Below, in pieces: positions 42,824-49,687 of a stretch of 49,710 bases of DNA (its first letter is position 1; every line of letters starts with the position of its first letter). A program made the position numbers and the translations under genes. A model generated the notes under the pieces. It was given only the letters and a program-made list of their open reading frames with translations, had not been told where the DNA came from and did no database searches. Source of the stretch: CADEED01 sp041395625. GTDB lineage: Bacteria > Pseudomonadota > Gammaproteobacteria > Steroidobacterales > Steroidobacteraceae. Where the stretch lies: contig JAWLAE010000009.1 of assembly GCA_041395625.1 (NCBI GenBank), positions 1 to 49,710 on the forward strand. Direction: 5' to 3'.

Positions 42824-43734
42824 CGGCCCGCGCGTTGCCGATGCATGAGGGCGCGGCGCCGATCCGCGACCGACTGACGACCACGGTGTTGCTGGCAGCG
42901 CTGCTGCACGCGGTCATCATCGTCGGCGTCACCTTTGGCGGCGGGCTGGCTGACGAACGCTCAACAGCGCCCGGACTGGAGGTGCTGCTGGTCTCCGATG
43001 ATGTGCCTGAGGCACGTGAGAACCCTGCTGCACGCTACCTCGCGCAGCGCACGCAGCTTGGTTCTGGCCGGAAAGACGGCAAGAACAGCGCTGTGCCACG
43101 ACCCGCCGCAGAATCAGTCGCGCAAACCGGCATTCCGGACGGGGATGTCGCAACGGACCGGAACGGCGGTCCGGATCTGAGTCCCAGCGAGCGCGTCCTG
43201 ACCACCAACGCGCCGCAGGCCGAGATCCTCTATTTCTCGCCGCCCGCCGAAGCCTCCAGCGCGCGGGACATGCCACTGCTCGTCGACGGCGATGGCCGCG
43301 AGATCCGTCCGGGGGACTCGAATCCCGACGATGCCAGCCTGCGCGGCCCCCAACGCGACGAGCTGTGGACCACGCCGGACACGCGCGAAGCAGTGCTGGC
43401 ACCCTATCTCGTGGCCTGGCGCGACAAAATCGAACGACTGGGCACGCTCAATTTCCCGGTGGCGGCGCGCCGGCACAAAGCCAATAGCAACCCGGTACTC
43501 GAAGTAGCCATCGCCGCGGATGGCTCGCTGCATGAGGCGAAGATCCGCCGAACCAGCGGCTCGCTACCGCTCGATCAGGCGACGCTCGACATACTCAAGC
43601 TCGCGAGTCCCTTCGACCCCTTCCCGAAAGACCTCGCCGCGCGCTATCGCGTGTTGCGTTTTGCGTACGAATGGCGTTTCGAGGGCAGCACGCCGGGCCG
43701 CGGCGTGCTGACAGCGCCCGCCGACGCGGAGTGA
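42820..43734 (+). CDS. TonB-family energy transducer
   Basis: A protein of 304 residues with an N-terminal transmembrane helix (about 20-42, LTTTVLLAALLHAVIIVGVT), a long low-complexity periplasmic linker and a TonB C-terminal domain (about 205-290). That domain includes KIERLGTLNFPVAARRHKAN, VLEVAIAADGSLHEAKIRRT and FEYEWRF-like YRVLRFAYEWRFEG. Pro-rich EPEP/KPKP repeats typical of classical TonB are largely absent, and no exbB or exbD is adjacent. The homologous position in Pseudomonas is occupied by TonB3, implicated in twitching, so pilus function rather than iron uptake is a reasonable inference. Its ATG overlaps the gshB stop. Confidence 0.87.
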   Translation: MTARALPMHEGAAPIRDRLTTTVLLAALLHAVIIVGVTFGGGLADERSTAPGLEVLLVSDDVPEARENPAARYLAQRTQLGSGRKDGKNSAVPRPAAESVAQTGIPDGDVATDRNGGPDLSPSERVLTTNAPQAEILYFSPPAEASSARDMPLLVDGDGREIRPGDSNPDDASLRGPQRDELWTTPDTREAVLAPYLVAWRDKIERLGTLNFPVAARRHKANSNPVLEVAIAADGSLHEAKIRRTSGSLPLDQATLDILKLASPFDPFPKDLAARYRVLRFAYEWRFEGSTPGRGVLTAPADAE

Positions 43735-43805
43735 AGGTGGCGATTGAGCCGTCGCACCGCCATACTGCAACTCCCGAACCGAGGCTTGATGTCGAGCAAG
43801 TCTGC

Positions 43806-44372
43806 ATGACCGACCCCACTACCAGTCTCTCCAATCATCTGCTGATCGCGATGCCCCAGCTCGCGGATCCGAATTTCGTGCAGACAGTGACCCTCGTGTG
43901 CGAGCACGGTGAGCGCGGTGCGCTCGGCATCGTGTTGAATCGACCATTGCCGATGACCCTCGCAGAGGTGTTCGACCAGATGAAGATCGAGCCGACGCAC
44001 CCGGGCGTCGCTGATTTGCCGGTGCTGCGCGGTGGTCCGGTCCATACCGATCGCGGTTTCGTCCTGCACCCGCCCGGCGGTAGCTGGGATTCCAGCCACC
44101 GGATTTCGGACGCCATCCAGGTGACCACTTCGCGCGATGTGCTGGCGGCGATGGCGACCGGCACGGGCCCGGCGAAGGCCTGCATCGCGCTGGGCTACGC
44201 CGGTTGGGAGGCCGGCCAGCTCGAACAGGAGATTCGCGACAATTCCTGGCTGGCGGTCGAAGCGGCCGATGACGTGATATTCGATCTGCCCTTCGATGAG
44301 CGCTGGCCCGCCGCACTGCGCCTGCTCGGCGTCGAAGCCAGCCAGCTGGCAGCCTTCGCGGGTCATGCCTGA
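43806..44372 (+). CDS. YqgE/AlgH family protein (UPF0301)
   Basis: A protein of 188 residues with the diagnostic N-terminus SLSNHLLIAMPQLADPNFVQ (residues 7-26), then CEHGERGALGIVLNRPLPMT, VLRGGPVHTDRGFVLHP and LGYAGWEAGQLEQEIRDNSW. The biochemical function of the family remains unclear, although AlgH was named for an effect on alginate genes. The open frame begins at 43671, but the ATG at 43806 gives the family start and clears the tonB gene by 71 bp. It overlaps ruvX by 8 bp. Confidence 0.93.
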   Translation: MTDPTTSLSNHLLIAMPQLADPNFVQTVTLVCEHGERGALGIVLNRPLPMTLAEVFDQMKIEPTHPGVADLPVLRGGPVHTDRGFVLHPPGGSWDSSHRISDAIQVTTSRDVLAAMATGTGPAKACIALGYAGWEAGQLEQEIRDNSWLAVEAADDVIFDLPFDERWPAALRLLGVEASQLAAFAGHA

Positions 44373-44820
44373 CGCCGTACGCCTGGTTCTCGCCTTCGAC
44401 TTCGGCAACAAACGTATAGGTCTCGCGAGCGGCGATACGCTAACGCGCACGGCCGCCCCGCTGGCGACGGTTGTGGCACACAACGGCGTGCCGGACTGGG
44501 CGGCAATCGGCAAGCAGATCGCAGCCTTGCAACCGGCCCAGCTCGTTGTAGGCGAGCCGTATAATGCCGACGGTACCGCCAGCGGCATGACCACCACCGT
44601 GCGCCAGTTCGCTGCGGAACTCGCGCGGCGCTTTGGCCTGCCGGTCGCACTCATCGATGAACGCTGGTCGTCGCTCGATGCTGAAGAACGCCTGACGGCG
44701 CAGCGCGCGAGCGGCGAACGCAAGCGCCGCGTCAGGCGCGAGGACATCGACGCGCGCGCCGCAGCGGTGATCCTCGAGCGCTGGTTCGAGCGGCAGTCGT
44801 TAGGAGGGGTAAGTACTTGA
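44365..44820 (+). CDS. ruvX: Holliday junction resolvase-like protein / pre-16S rRNA nuclease RuvX (YqgF)
   Basis: An RNase H-fold nuclease of 151 residues involved in maturing the 5' end of 16S rRNA. Active-site motifs are LAFDFGNKRIGLASGD (about 9-24), VVGEPYNADGTASGMT, the glutamate of DERWSSLDAEE, and EDIDARAAAVILERW with the final aspartates. It overlaps algH by 8 bp upstream and pyrB by 4 bp downstream, and is translationally coupled in the operon. Confidence 0.94.
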   Translation: MPDAVRLVLAFDFGNKRIGLASGDTLTRTAAPLATVVAHNGVPDWAAIGKQIAALQPAQLVVGEPYNADGTASGMTTTVRQFAAELARRFGLPVALIDERWSSLDAEERLTAQRASGERKRRVRREDIDARAAAVILERWFERQSLGGVST

Positions 44821-45794
44821 ACACGTTGGCGGTCAAACCACCGGCACCGCAGGAGATTCTGCGTGCCAACGGCAGTCTGCGGCACTTGTTGACGCTCGAG
44901 GGCCTGCCGCGCACCACACTCGTGGCCCTGCTGGATCGCGCTGAGAGATTCGTCACGCCACTCGGCGCACCGCCGGCGCGCACTAACAGCCTCGCGGGCA
45001 TCACGGTCGCGAACCTCTTCACGGAGCCGTCGACGCGCACGCGCGTCTCCTTTGAACTGGCCGCGCGACGCCTTGGCGCCGACGTCGTCAACCTCGAAGT
45101 GCAGCTCTCCTCGCGCGCCAAGGGCGAGAGCATGCTCGATACCATCTATACCCTGCAGGCCTGCCAGGTCGACGTGTTCGTCATCCGCGATTCGGAGCCA
45201 GGCGTGCTCATGTTGGTGGCCGGCCACGTCGCGCCGCACGTGAGCGTGCTGTCGGCAGGTGAGGCACACTTGTCGCACCCCACGCAGGGTCTGCTCGATG
45301 CGCTGACGATTCGTCATCACAAGCCACAATTCGAGCGCCTGAGCGTCGCCATCGTCGGCGACATCCGTCATTCACGGGTCGCACGCTCCGCCTGGCTGGC
45401 ACTGACGACTCTCGGCGTTGCCGACATCCGTATCGTTGCGCCCGCTGCGTTGATGCCCGATGCCGATCAGTTCGCCGGCTGCACGCGGTACGAATCCATC
45501 GAGCGCGGTTTGCAGGATGTGGACGTCGTGATGATGCTGCGCATCCAGAAGGAGCGCATGCAGAGCGCTGCGGTGCCGGATGCCGAGGACTATTTCTCCG
45601 AGTACGGCTTGTCAGCCGAGCGCCTGGCGCGCGCCAAACCCGACGCGCTCGTGATGCACCCGCAACCCATGAATCGTGGCATCGAGATCTCGTCGGACGT
45701 GGCCGACGGACCGCAGTCGGTGATCCGCGAACAGGTGAGCAACGGCGTGGCCGTACGCATGGCCGTGCTCGAGATGATCATGGAGGGGCGATGA
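44817..45794 (+). CDS. pyrB: Aspartate carbamoyltransferase catalytic subunit
   Basis: The first committed enzyme of pyrimidine synthesis, 325 residues. The carbamoyl-phosphate loop FTEPSTRTRVSFE (about 64-76), the HPTQGLLDALTI block and the C-terminal HPQPMNRGIEI are intact. The start is TTG at 44817, overlapping the ruvX stop (TTGA), with a strong GGAGG Shine-Dalgarno about 8 bases upstream. No PyrR gene or binding site is seen before it and no regulatory pyrI follows. A dihydroorotase-like pyrC partner, usual in pseudomonads, is replaced by the PyrK-like gene. Confidence 0.95.
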   Translation: MNTLAVKPPAPQEILRANGSLRHLLTLEGLPRTTLVALLDRAERFVTPLGAPPARTNSLAGITVANLFTEPSTRTRVSFELAARRLGADVVNLEVQLSSRAKGESMLDTIYTLQACQVDVFVIRDSEPGVLMLVAGHVAPHVSVLSAGEAHLSHPTQGLLDALTIRHHKPQFERLSVAIVGDIRHSRVARSAWLALTTLGVADIRIVAPAALMPDADQFAGCTRYESIERGLQDVDVVMMLRIQKERMQSAAVPDAEDYFSEYGLSAERLARAKPDALVMHPQPMNRGIEISSDVADGPQSVIREQVSNGVAVRMAVLEMIMEGR

Positions 45795-46738
45795 GCGTAG
45801 TGCCCGCTCCGCCAGCGGCGCTCGCCGGCCGCAGCGCCGGCCAGCATCCCGCCCACCGCGGCAGCATATTTCTCGAAGAAGGCCGAGTCCTGGAGCAATC
45901 GGCGTGGCCCGGCGAGCAGTTCGTGCTACGTATCGAGGCGCCACAATGCGCTGCGCGCGCCGAGCCGGGCAGTTTCGTGCACCTTACTTGCGATCCGGCA
46001 GTGCCGATGCGCCGGCCGCTCTCGATCCAGCGCGTCGATGCCGCCGCCGGCTGGATAGAAATTCTCTACAAGATCGTCGGCCCCGGCTTGCGCGCGCTGG
46101 CACAGCGCAGGACCGGCGACGTGCTGAGCGTCCTCGGGCCCATCGGCCAAGGCTTCAAGCCCGACCCCGCGCGGCCACGCGCCTTGTTAGTGGGCGGCGG
46201 CGTCGGTATTCCGCCAATGATATTCCTCGCCGACTGGATGCAGCAGCATGCGTCGCAAGGCTGGCAGCCGCTGGTGCTGATGGGCTCCGAGATACCGTTC
46301 CCGTTCAAGGCACGCCCCTCGACCATACTGGTGCCCGGCATACCGGAGGGCGTGATCGCATCGATGCCGTTGCTGGATGGCTGGGGTATTCCAAGCCGCC
46401 TTGCCTCCCAGGCTGGGTTTGCCGGTTGTCATGACGGCTTCGTCACCGAGCTGGCGGATCTGTGGTTAGCCTCGCTGGAGGCGGAGTCGTTAGCGGAAGT
46501 CGCGGTGTTCAGCTGCGGCCCGACACCGATGCTGCGCGCAGTGACGGACGTCGCACGCAAGCACGATGTTCCGTGCCAAGTGTCACTCGAAGAGTTCATG
46601 GCCTGCGCGGTCGGTGGCTGTGCTGGCTGTACGGTGCTCGTGGAGACGCCGTCGGGACCAGCAATGAAGCGGGTTTGTGTCGACGGTCCCGTGTTCGATG
46701 CCTTCAGCGTGTTCAATGCCGAGGCGGTCGCGGGCTGA
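45791..46738 (+). CDS. PyrK-like dihydroorotate dehydrogenase electron-transfer subunit
   Basis: An FAD/2Fe-2S oxidoreductase of 315 residues in the ferredoxin-reductase fold. FAD-binding block RRPLSIQRVDAAAGWIEILY follows a beta-barrel, then LLVGGGVGIPPMIFLADWM is the pyridine-nucleotide loop. Near the C-terminus FMACAVGGCAGCTVLVE and a later VCVDGPVFDA supply four cysteines for a 2Fe-2S cluster, exactly the PyrK arrangement. PyrK normally partners PyrDB to pass electrons to NAD, but no pyrD is in the window. Its ATG overlaps the pyrB stop (ATGA), so it is co-translated with it. Other ferredoxin-reductase-like roles are possible. Confidence 0.82.
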   Translation: MSVVPAPPAALAGRSAGQHPAHRGSIFLEEGRVLEQSAWPGEQFVLRIEAPQCAARAEPGSFVHLTCDPAVPMRRPLSIQRVDAAAGWIEILYKIVGPGLRALAQRRTGDVLSVLGPIGQGFKPDPARPRALLVGGGVGIPPMIFLADWMQQHASQGWQPLVLMGSEIPFPFKARPSTILVPGIPEGVIASMPLLDGWGIPSRLASQAGFAGCHDGFVTELADLWLASLEAESLAEVAVFSCGPTPMLRAVTDVARKHDVPCQVSLEEFMACAVGGCAGCTVLVETPSGPAMKRVCVDGPVFDAFSVFNAEAVAG

Positions 46739-46746
46739 GTGGATTG

Positions 46747-46978
46747 GGCGCACGGGCCGCTGGGGTGTGGGCGCGTCTGGATCGATCGCGCCCTGCGGGC
46801 AGTCAGTTGTACGCGATTCGTCGTGCCAGATCCTGTGTCGACGTGCGGTTTCCTTGCAAAGCTGCAGCGCGCATCTTCCCCTGGCGTCGTGGCTAACGAC
46901 CGAGCGGGACAGGAGCGCGCTGCAACTTTGCTGCGGCGATCTCAACAGACGCGCCCACACCCCAGCGGCCCGTGCGCC
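46747..46978 (+). repeat. Structured intergenic element, copy A
   Basis: A 232-bp element filling most of the 334-bp gap after the PyrK-like gene. A perfect 32-bp inverted repeat (46747-46778 with 46947-46978) encloses a 168-nt core. The core begins GGATCGATCGCGC, includes a small hairpin (46790-46800) and has an inner 17-bp stem with one mismatch (46856-46872 with 46915-46931). It carries a 42-nt apical loop (46873-46914) containing GGCTAACGACCGAGCGGGAC, and ends TGCGGCGATCTCAAC. Conserved parts recur at copies B and C, while both stems have different sequence there. Orientation is given relative to B, which is inverted. No ORF is credible inside, and its family is unknown to me. Confidence 0.9.
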
Positions 46979-47072
46979 GAAAGAAGGCACTCAGTCGCGA
47001 CCGGCGTGGCACTGAGCCCACTGAACGGCGGGATCAGGTAGACTCGAACGATTGCGGAGGAGGTACGACCCT

Positions 47073-47861
47073 ATGAAGACTCAACAATTTGCATGCGCCA
47101 TCGTGCTGATGGCAGCCGTCGCGGTAGTCGCGATGCCAGTTTCCGCCCAGATGGCTCCCAAGGAAAAGAGTGAGCTCGCCAAGCGTATCGAGACAGCGCT
47201 GGCCTCGAATATCCGCACGGCTGACGAACGGGCACGTGATGCCAAAGAACGCAAGCCGGTAGAAACACTGGAGTTCTTCGGCTTGCAGCCGAACATGACC
47301 GTGGTTGAATTGATGCCTGGCGGCGGCTGGTACACGAAGATCCTCGGGCAAGTCCTGGCTGACGAAGGCAAGCTGCTCGTGGCGATCGGCGGCGCGCGCC
47401 TCGCGCCCAAGCTCAAGGAGTGGAAACTCGACAAGGTCGAGGTGGCAGACGGCACGTTCGAGTTCAAGCCGACCGGCCAGTACGGTGTGATGAGCATCGA
47501 GAAAGCCGAGAACCCGGTGACGAACGCCGACATGGTGCTGACCTTCCGCAACCTGCATAACTTCACGCCCGAATCGCGCGCCAAGCTCAACCGGACGGTG
47601 TTCGGCATGCTGAAGCCGGGGGGCATCTACGGCGTCGTCGACCACACGCGGCGGCATATGGAGCCAGGGACGGTCGAGAACTGGCGTCGGCTGGATCCGG
47701 TGGTCGCGATCAAGGAGATCACGGACGCGGGTTTCGAGTTCGTAGGCTTCAGTGATCTGCACTATCGACCTGACGACGAACTCAAGTACGACAGCCAGCG
47801 GCCGACGGTTGCCGGCTACAGCGATCGGTTCACGCTGAAGTTCCGCAAGCCGGCGAACTGA
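47073..47861 (+). CDS. Exported class I SAM-dependent methyltransferase
   Basis: A protein of 262 residues with a signal peptide (about 1-25, cut after VSAQ or nearby) followed by a methyltransferase fold. SAM motif I is recognised in TVVELMPGGGWYTKILGQVL (about 84-103), with the later blocks ADMVLTFRNLHNF and LKPGGIYGVVDHT. Proteins of this exported type are widespread in Gram-negative bacteria, but their substrate is not known, and a SAM supply in the periplasm is puzzling. The ATG at 47073 has a strong GGAGGAGGT about 8 bases upstream; an in-frame start at 47052 lacks it. The gene stands alone between structured elements A and B. Confidence 0.87.
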   Translation: MKTQQFACAIVLMAAVAVVAMPVSAQMAPKEKSELAKRIETALASNIRTADERARDAKERKPVETLEFFGLQPNMTVVELMPGGGWYTKILGQVLADEGKLLVAIGGARLAPKLKEWKLDKVEVADGTFEFKPTGQYGVMSIEKAENPVTNADMVLTFRNLHNFTPESRAKLNRTVFGMLKPGGIYGVVDHTRRHMEPGTVENWRRLDPVVAIKEITDAGFEFVGFSDLHYRPDDELKYDSQRPTVAGYSDRFTLKFRKPAN

Positions 47862-47911
47862 CGCGCTGATCGGCGGCGACACCGCCGCAGGCTTCGGGGG
47901 CTCGATTCGCA

Positions 47912-47927
47912 TCTGGGTCGATCGCGC
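47912..47927 (+). repeat. Possible isolated end of the structured element
   Basis: TCTGGGTCGATCGCGC differs at one base from the conserved TCTGGATCGATCGCGC end of elements A and B. It lies 32 bp outside the left arm of copy B. No matching partner arm or other core part is visible, so it may be a decayed remnant or chance. Confidence 0.35.
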
Positions 47928-47943
47928 TGGCGACAGTGCCACG

Positions 47944-48116
47944 CGCTGCAGGGACTGGATTGGTGTCTGTTGAGATCGCCGCAGCAAGCTCACGGCGCGC
48001 TCCTGTCCCGCTCAGTCGTTAGCCTCGACGCAGGGGGAAGATGCGCGCCGTGAGCTTGCCAGGAGCACGCGCGTCAGCGCGCGATCGATCCAGACACCAA
48101 TCCAGTCCCTGCAGCG
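47944..48116 (-). repeat. Structured intergenic element, copy B
   Basis: A 173-bp element in the gap between two convergent genes, in inverted orientation to copy A. A perfect 25-bp inverted repeat (47944-47968 with 48092-48116) encloses a 123-nt core. Read on the minus strand, the core begins GGATCGATCGCGC, contains a small CG-rich hairpin (around 48067-48082), a perfect 17-bp inner stem (47984-48000 with 48043-48059), a 42-nt apical loop (48001-48042; 38 of 42 positions identical to A), and ends TGCGGCGATCTCAAC. Both stems differ in sequence from those of copy A but remain fully paired. Confidence 0.9.
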
Positions 48117-48149
48117 TGCGGCGGATCGTAGCGGCATGGATTGCGGACT

Positions 48150-48824
48150 TCAGCCGCCTAGCAACTCGTACTTGCCACCGGCGGCCAGCGCACGTTGATA
48201 GGCCGGCCGTGCATGGATCATTTGCAGAAATTGACTGAGACGCGGCCGGCTGGCTCCGAGGCCGCCGCGCACGGCCGCTACCTCCAGTGGAAAGCTCATC
48301 TGGATGTCGGCTGCGCTGAAGGCTGCGCCTGCGAACCAGGGGTGCTTGCCCAGTTCGGCTTCCAGATAGTTCAGATGTGTCTTCAATTGCGGACCGATGA
48401 AGCTCGACTTCACATTGGCGGCGATACCCCGCGCGATCGGTCGCGCGAACCAGGGCATCGGGCTGGACTCGATGCGGTCGAAGATGAGCTTGATCAGCAA
48501 CGGCGGCATCGCCGAGCCTTCCGCGTAGTGCAACCAGTAGGTGTAGCGCAGTCGCTCTGGCGTACCTGCTGCAGGCAGGAGCCGCTGCGATGAATCGAGC
48601 GCCAGTAAATATTCGATGATCGCGCCCGACTCCGCCACCGTGACGGCGTTGTGCGTGATGACGGGTGACTTGCCCAGCGGATGGACCTGCTTGAGTGCCG
48701 CAGGTGCGAGCATCGTCACCGCATCCCGCTCGTACCGTTGCACCTCATACGGGAGCTCCAGCTCTTCGAGCAACCAGAGAACTCGCTGCGAGCGCGAATT
48801 GCTCAAGTGATGAACCGTGATCAT
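48150..48824 (-). CDS. Glutathione S-transferase family protein
   Basis: A cytosolic protein of 224 residues. A thioredoxin-like N-terminal domain (about 1-80) has the glutathione-site region HLSNSRSQRVLWLLEELELP with the active-site serine type, a cis-proline in GKSPVITHN and the acidic-Ser pair in AESGAIIEYLL. An all-helical C-terminal domain includes HPWFAGAAFSAADIQMSFPL, with the N-capping aspartate typical of the fold. Substrate is unknown. It converges on the methyltransferase gene, with element B between. The first ATG gives the normal family start. Confidence 0.92.
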   Translation of the reverse strand: MITVHHLSNSRSQRVLWLLEELELPYEVQRYERDAVTMLAPAALKQVHPLGKSPVITHNAVTVAESGAIIEYLLALDSSQRLLPAAGTPERLRYTYWLHYAEGSAMPPLLIKLIFDRIESSPMPWFARPIARGIAANVKSSFIGPQLKTHLNYLEAELGKHPWFAGAAFSAADIQMSFPLEVAAVRGGLGASRPRLSQFLQMIHARPAYQRALAAGGKYELLGG

Positions 48825-48851
48825 GCTGGTACCAGCCTGGCGAGCAACCGC

Positions 48852-49241
48852 TCACGGTACAGCAGCGTCGGCGGCCTGGCCAGCAGGCTTGGCGGACACT
48901 TTCGCCTCTAGATCTGCGATGTACTCGTCGATGCTCTGCCGGGCCGGTATGAAGTAGCAGGCATTGCGGGCGCGCTCCGCCGCGAGCGCCTTCTGCAGCG
49001 CAGCGTCCGATACTGCAGGGCGCTTGCGAGTCAACTCCACCAGCGCAACAGCCGCATGCGTCAGCGCCGGATCGCGTTGTTTGTCGATCGCATTCTGCAA
49101 CCAGCGCACCGCCACATCGGCACTACGCCCGGATCTGGCCAGGGCAACGCCCAACTCCAGTTCAGCCGCGACCCGGTCGACCGAACGAACTTTGAGACCG
49201 GACAGCTCGGCGGCGTGATCTCGCTGCAGCCCGATTGTCAC
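48852..49241 (-). CDS. Small helical protein of unknown function (possible 3' part of a frameshifted gene)
   Basis: Not recognised. The frame opens with GTG at 49241 and gives 129 residues, mostly amphipathic helix with a repeat-like pattern (VAAELELGVALARSGRSADV, then VRWLQNAIDKQ and ALTHAAVALVELTRKRP), suggestive of two or three TPR-like helices. YFIPARQSIDEYIADLEAKV near 95-114 may be a conserved tail. It has no signal peptide from this start. It overlaps the upstream ORF by 80 bp in another frame. The frame stays open some way upstream of the GTG, so it could be the continuation of that ORF after a frameshift. Confidence 0.5.
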   Translation of the reverse strand: MTIGLQRDHAAELSGLKVRSVDRVAAELELGVALARSGRSADVAVRWLQNAIDKQRDPALTHAAVALVELTRKRPAVSDAALQKALAAERARNACYFIPARQSIDEYIADLEAKVSAKPAGQAADAAVP

Positions 49242-49587
49242 TCGCCATTCCGACCCGCTGTCTCCTGAAGCGTGAGCCCGGAACGAACCAGCCGAACACC
49301 ACGCCCTCGAAAATGATGCGCAGCTTGTCGCACCAACGCATCGGCTCAGGCAATCGCGGCCCGGTTGTGGCCACCGCGAAATCGCTCAACAAATGCAGCG
49401 CATCGGTGACTTGCTCTGCGGGAACGAAGACACGGCGGGTGTTGTATGCGTTGACCTGCATGCCCGGCATCAGACTGCCGAAGCCGGCATTGTGCACGAA
49501 GCAATAAATACCGTGCGCGTCCAGCAACGCGACAACGACGACGAGTTCAGAATCCGTCTCGGGCGACCACACCGGTACGAGCGCCAT
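49162..49587 (-). CDS. DUF2007-like small protein, C-terminus doubtful
   Basis: The ATG at 49587 gives 141 residues. The N-terminal 75 residues resemble DUF2007-type 'putative signal transducing' proteins (VPVWSPETDSELVVVVALLD, then AHGIYCFVHNAGFG and NTRRVFVPAEQVTDALHLLS), normally a small ferredoxin-like fold. A hydrophobic stretch (RIIFEGVVFGWFVPG) follows. From about residue 108 the sequence turns Arg/Ser-rich (AAARSRRRAVRSQSS), which looks like out-of-frame coding of the downstream ORF. The real protein therefore either ends near 49260 or continues in the frame of 48852-49241. The frame also opens at 49635. Confidence 0.6.
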   Translation of the reverse strand: MALVPVWSPETDSELVVVVALLDAHGIYCFVHNAGFGSLMPGMQVNAYNTRRVFVPAEQVTDALHLLSDFAVATTGPRLPEPMRWCDKLRIIFEGVVFGWFVPGSRFRRQRVGMASDNRAAARSRRRAVRSQSSFGRPGRG

Positions 49588-49687
49588 ATGCACTCTCCAC
49601 CACGACATCTGGTTGCAAACCCTAGCTGCGGCCAAGTCGCGCGGTCCGCGACGGCTGATGGGCGCGTCGAGGCCTGCGCGTCGTGCG

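Noticed and set aside
43644..45371. Open frame of 575 codons on the - strand opposite tonB, algH, ruvX and pyrB
   Set aside because: It covers four well-supported genes in antisense and has no family features.
46739..47041. Short ORFs reading LLRRSQQT through elements A, B and C
   Set aside because: The shared peptide comes from the conserved DNA end of the element read in one frame; the frames diverge outside it and lie in palindromic DNA, so they are not genes.
46776..48094. MITE-type transposon with terminal inverted repeats
   Set aside because: The inverted arms are not shared between copies apart from TCT/AGA, and no direct target duplication is visible outside them.
46747..48116. Integron attC sites or a cassette array
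   Set aside because: The elements are palindromic and flank single genes, but the attC core pair (RYYYAAC and GTTRRRY) is not at the arm ends, orientation is mixed, and conserved positions are in the loops rather than the ends of the stem. No integrase is in the window.
46747..48116. Simple rho-independent terminators
   Set aside because: Stems of 25-32 bp with a 120-170 nt conserved interior and no following T-run do not fit an intrinsic terminator, although termination as a side effect is possible.
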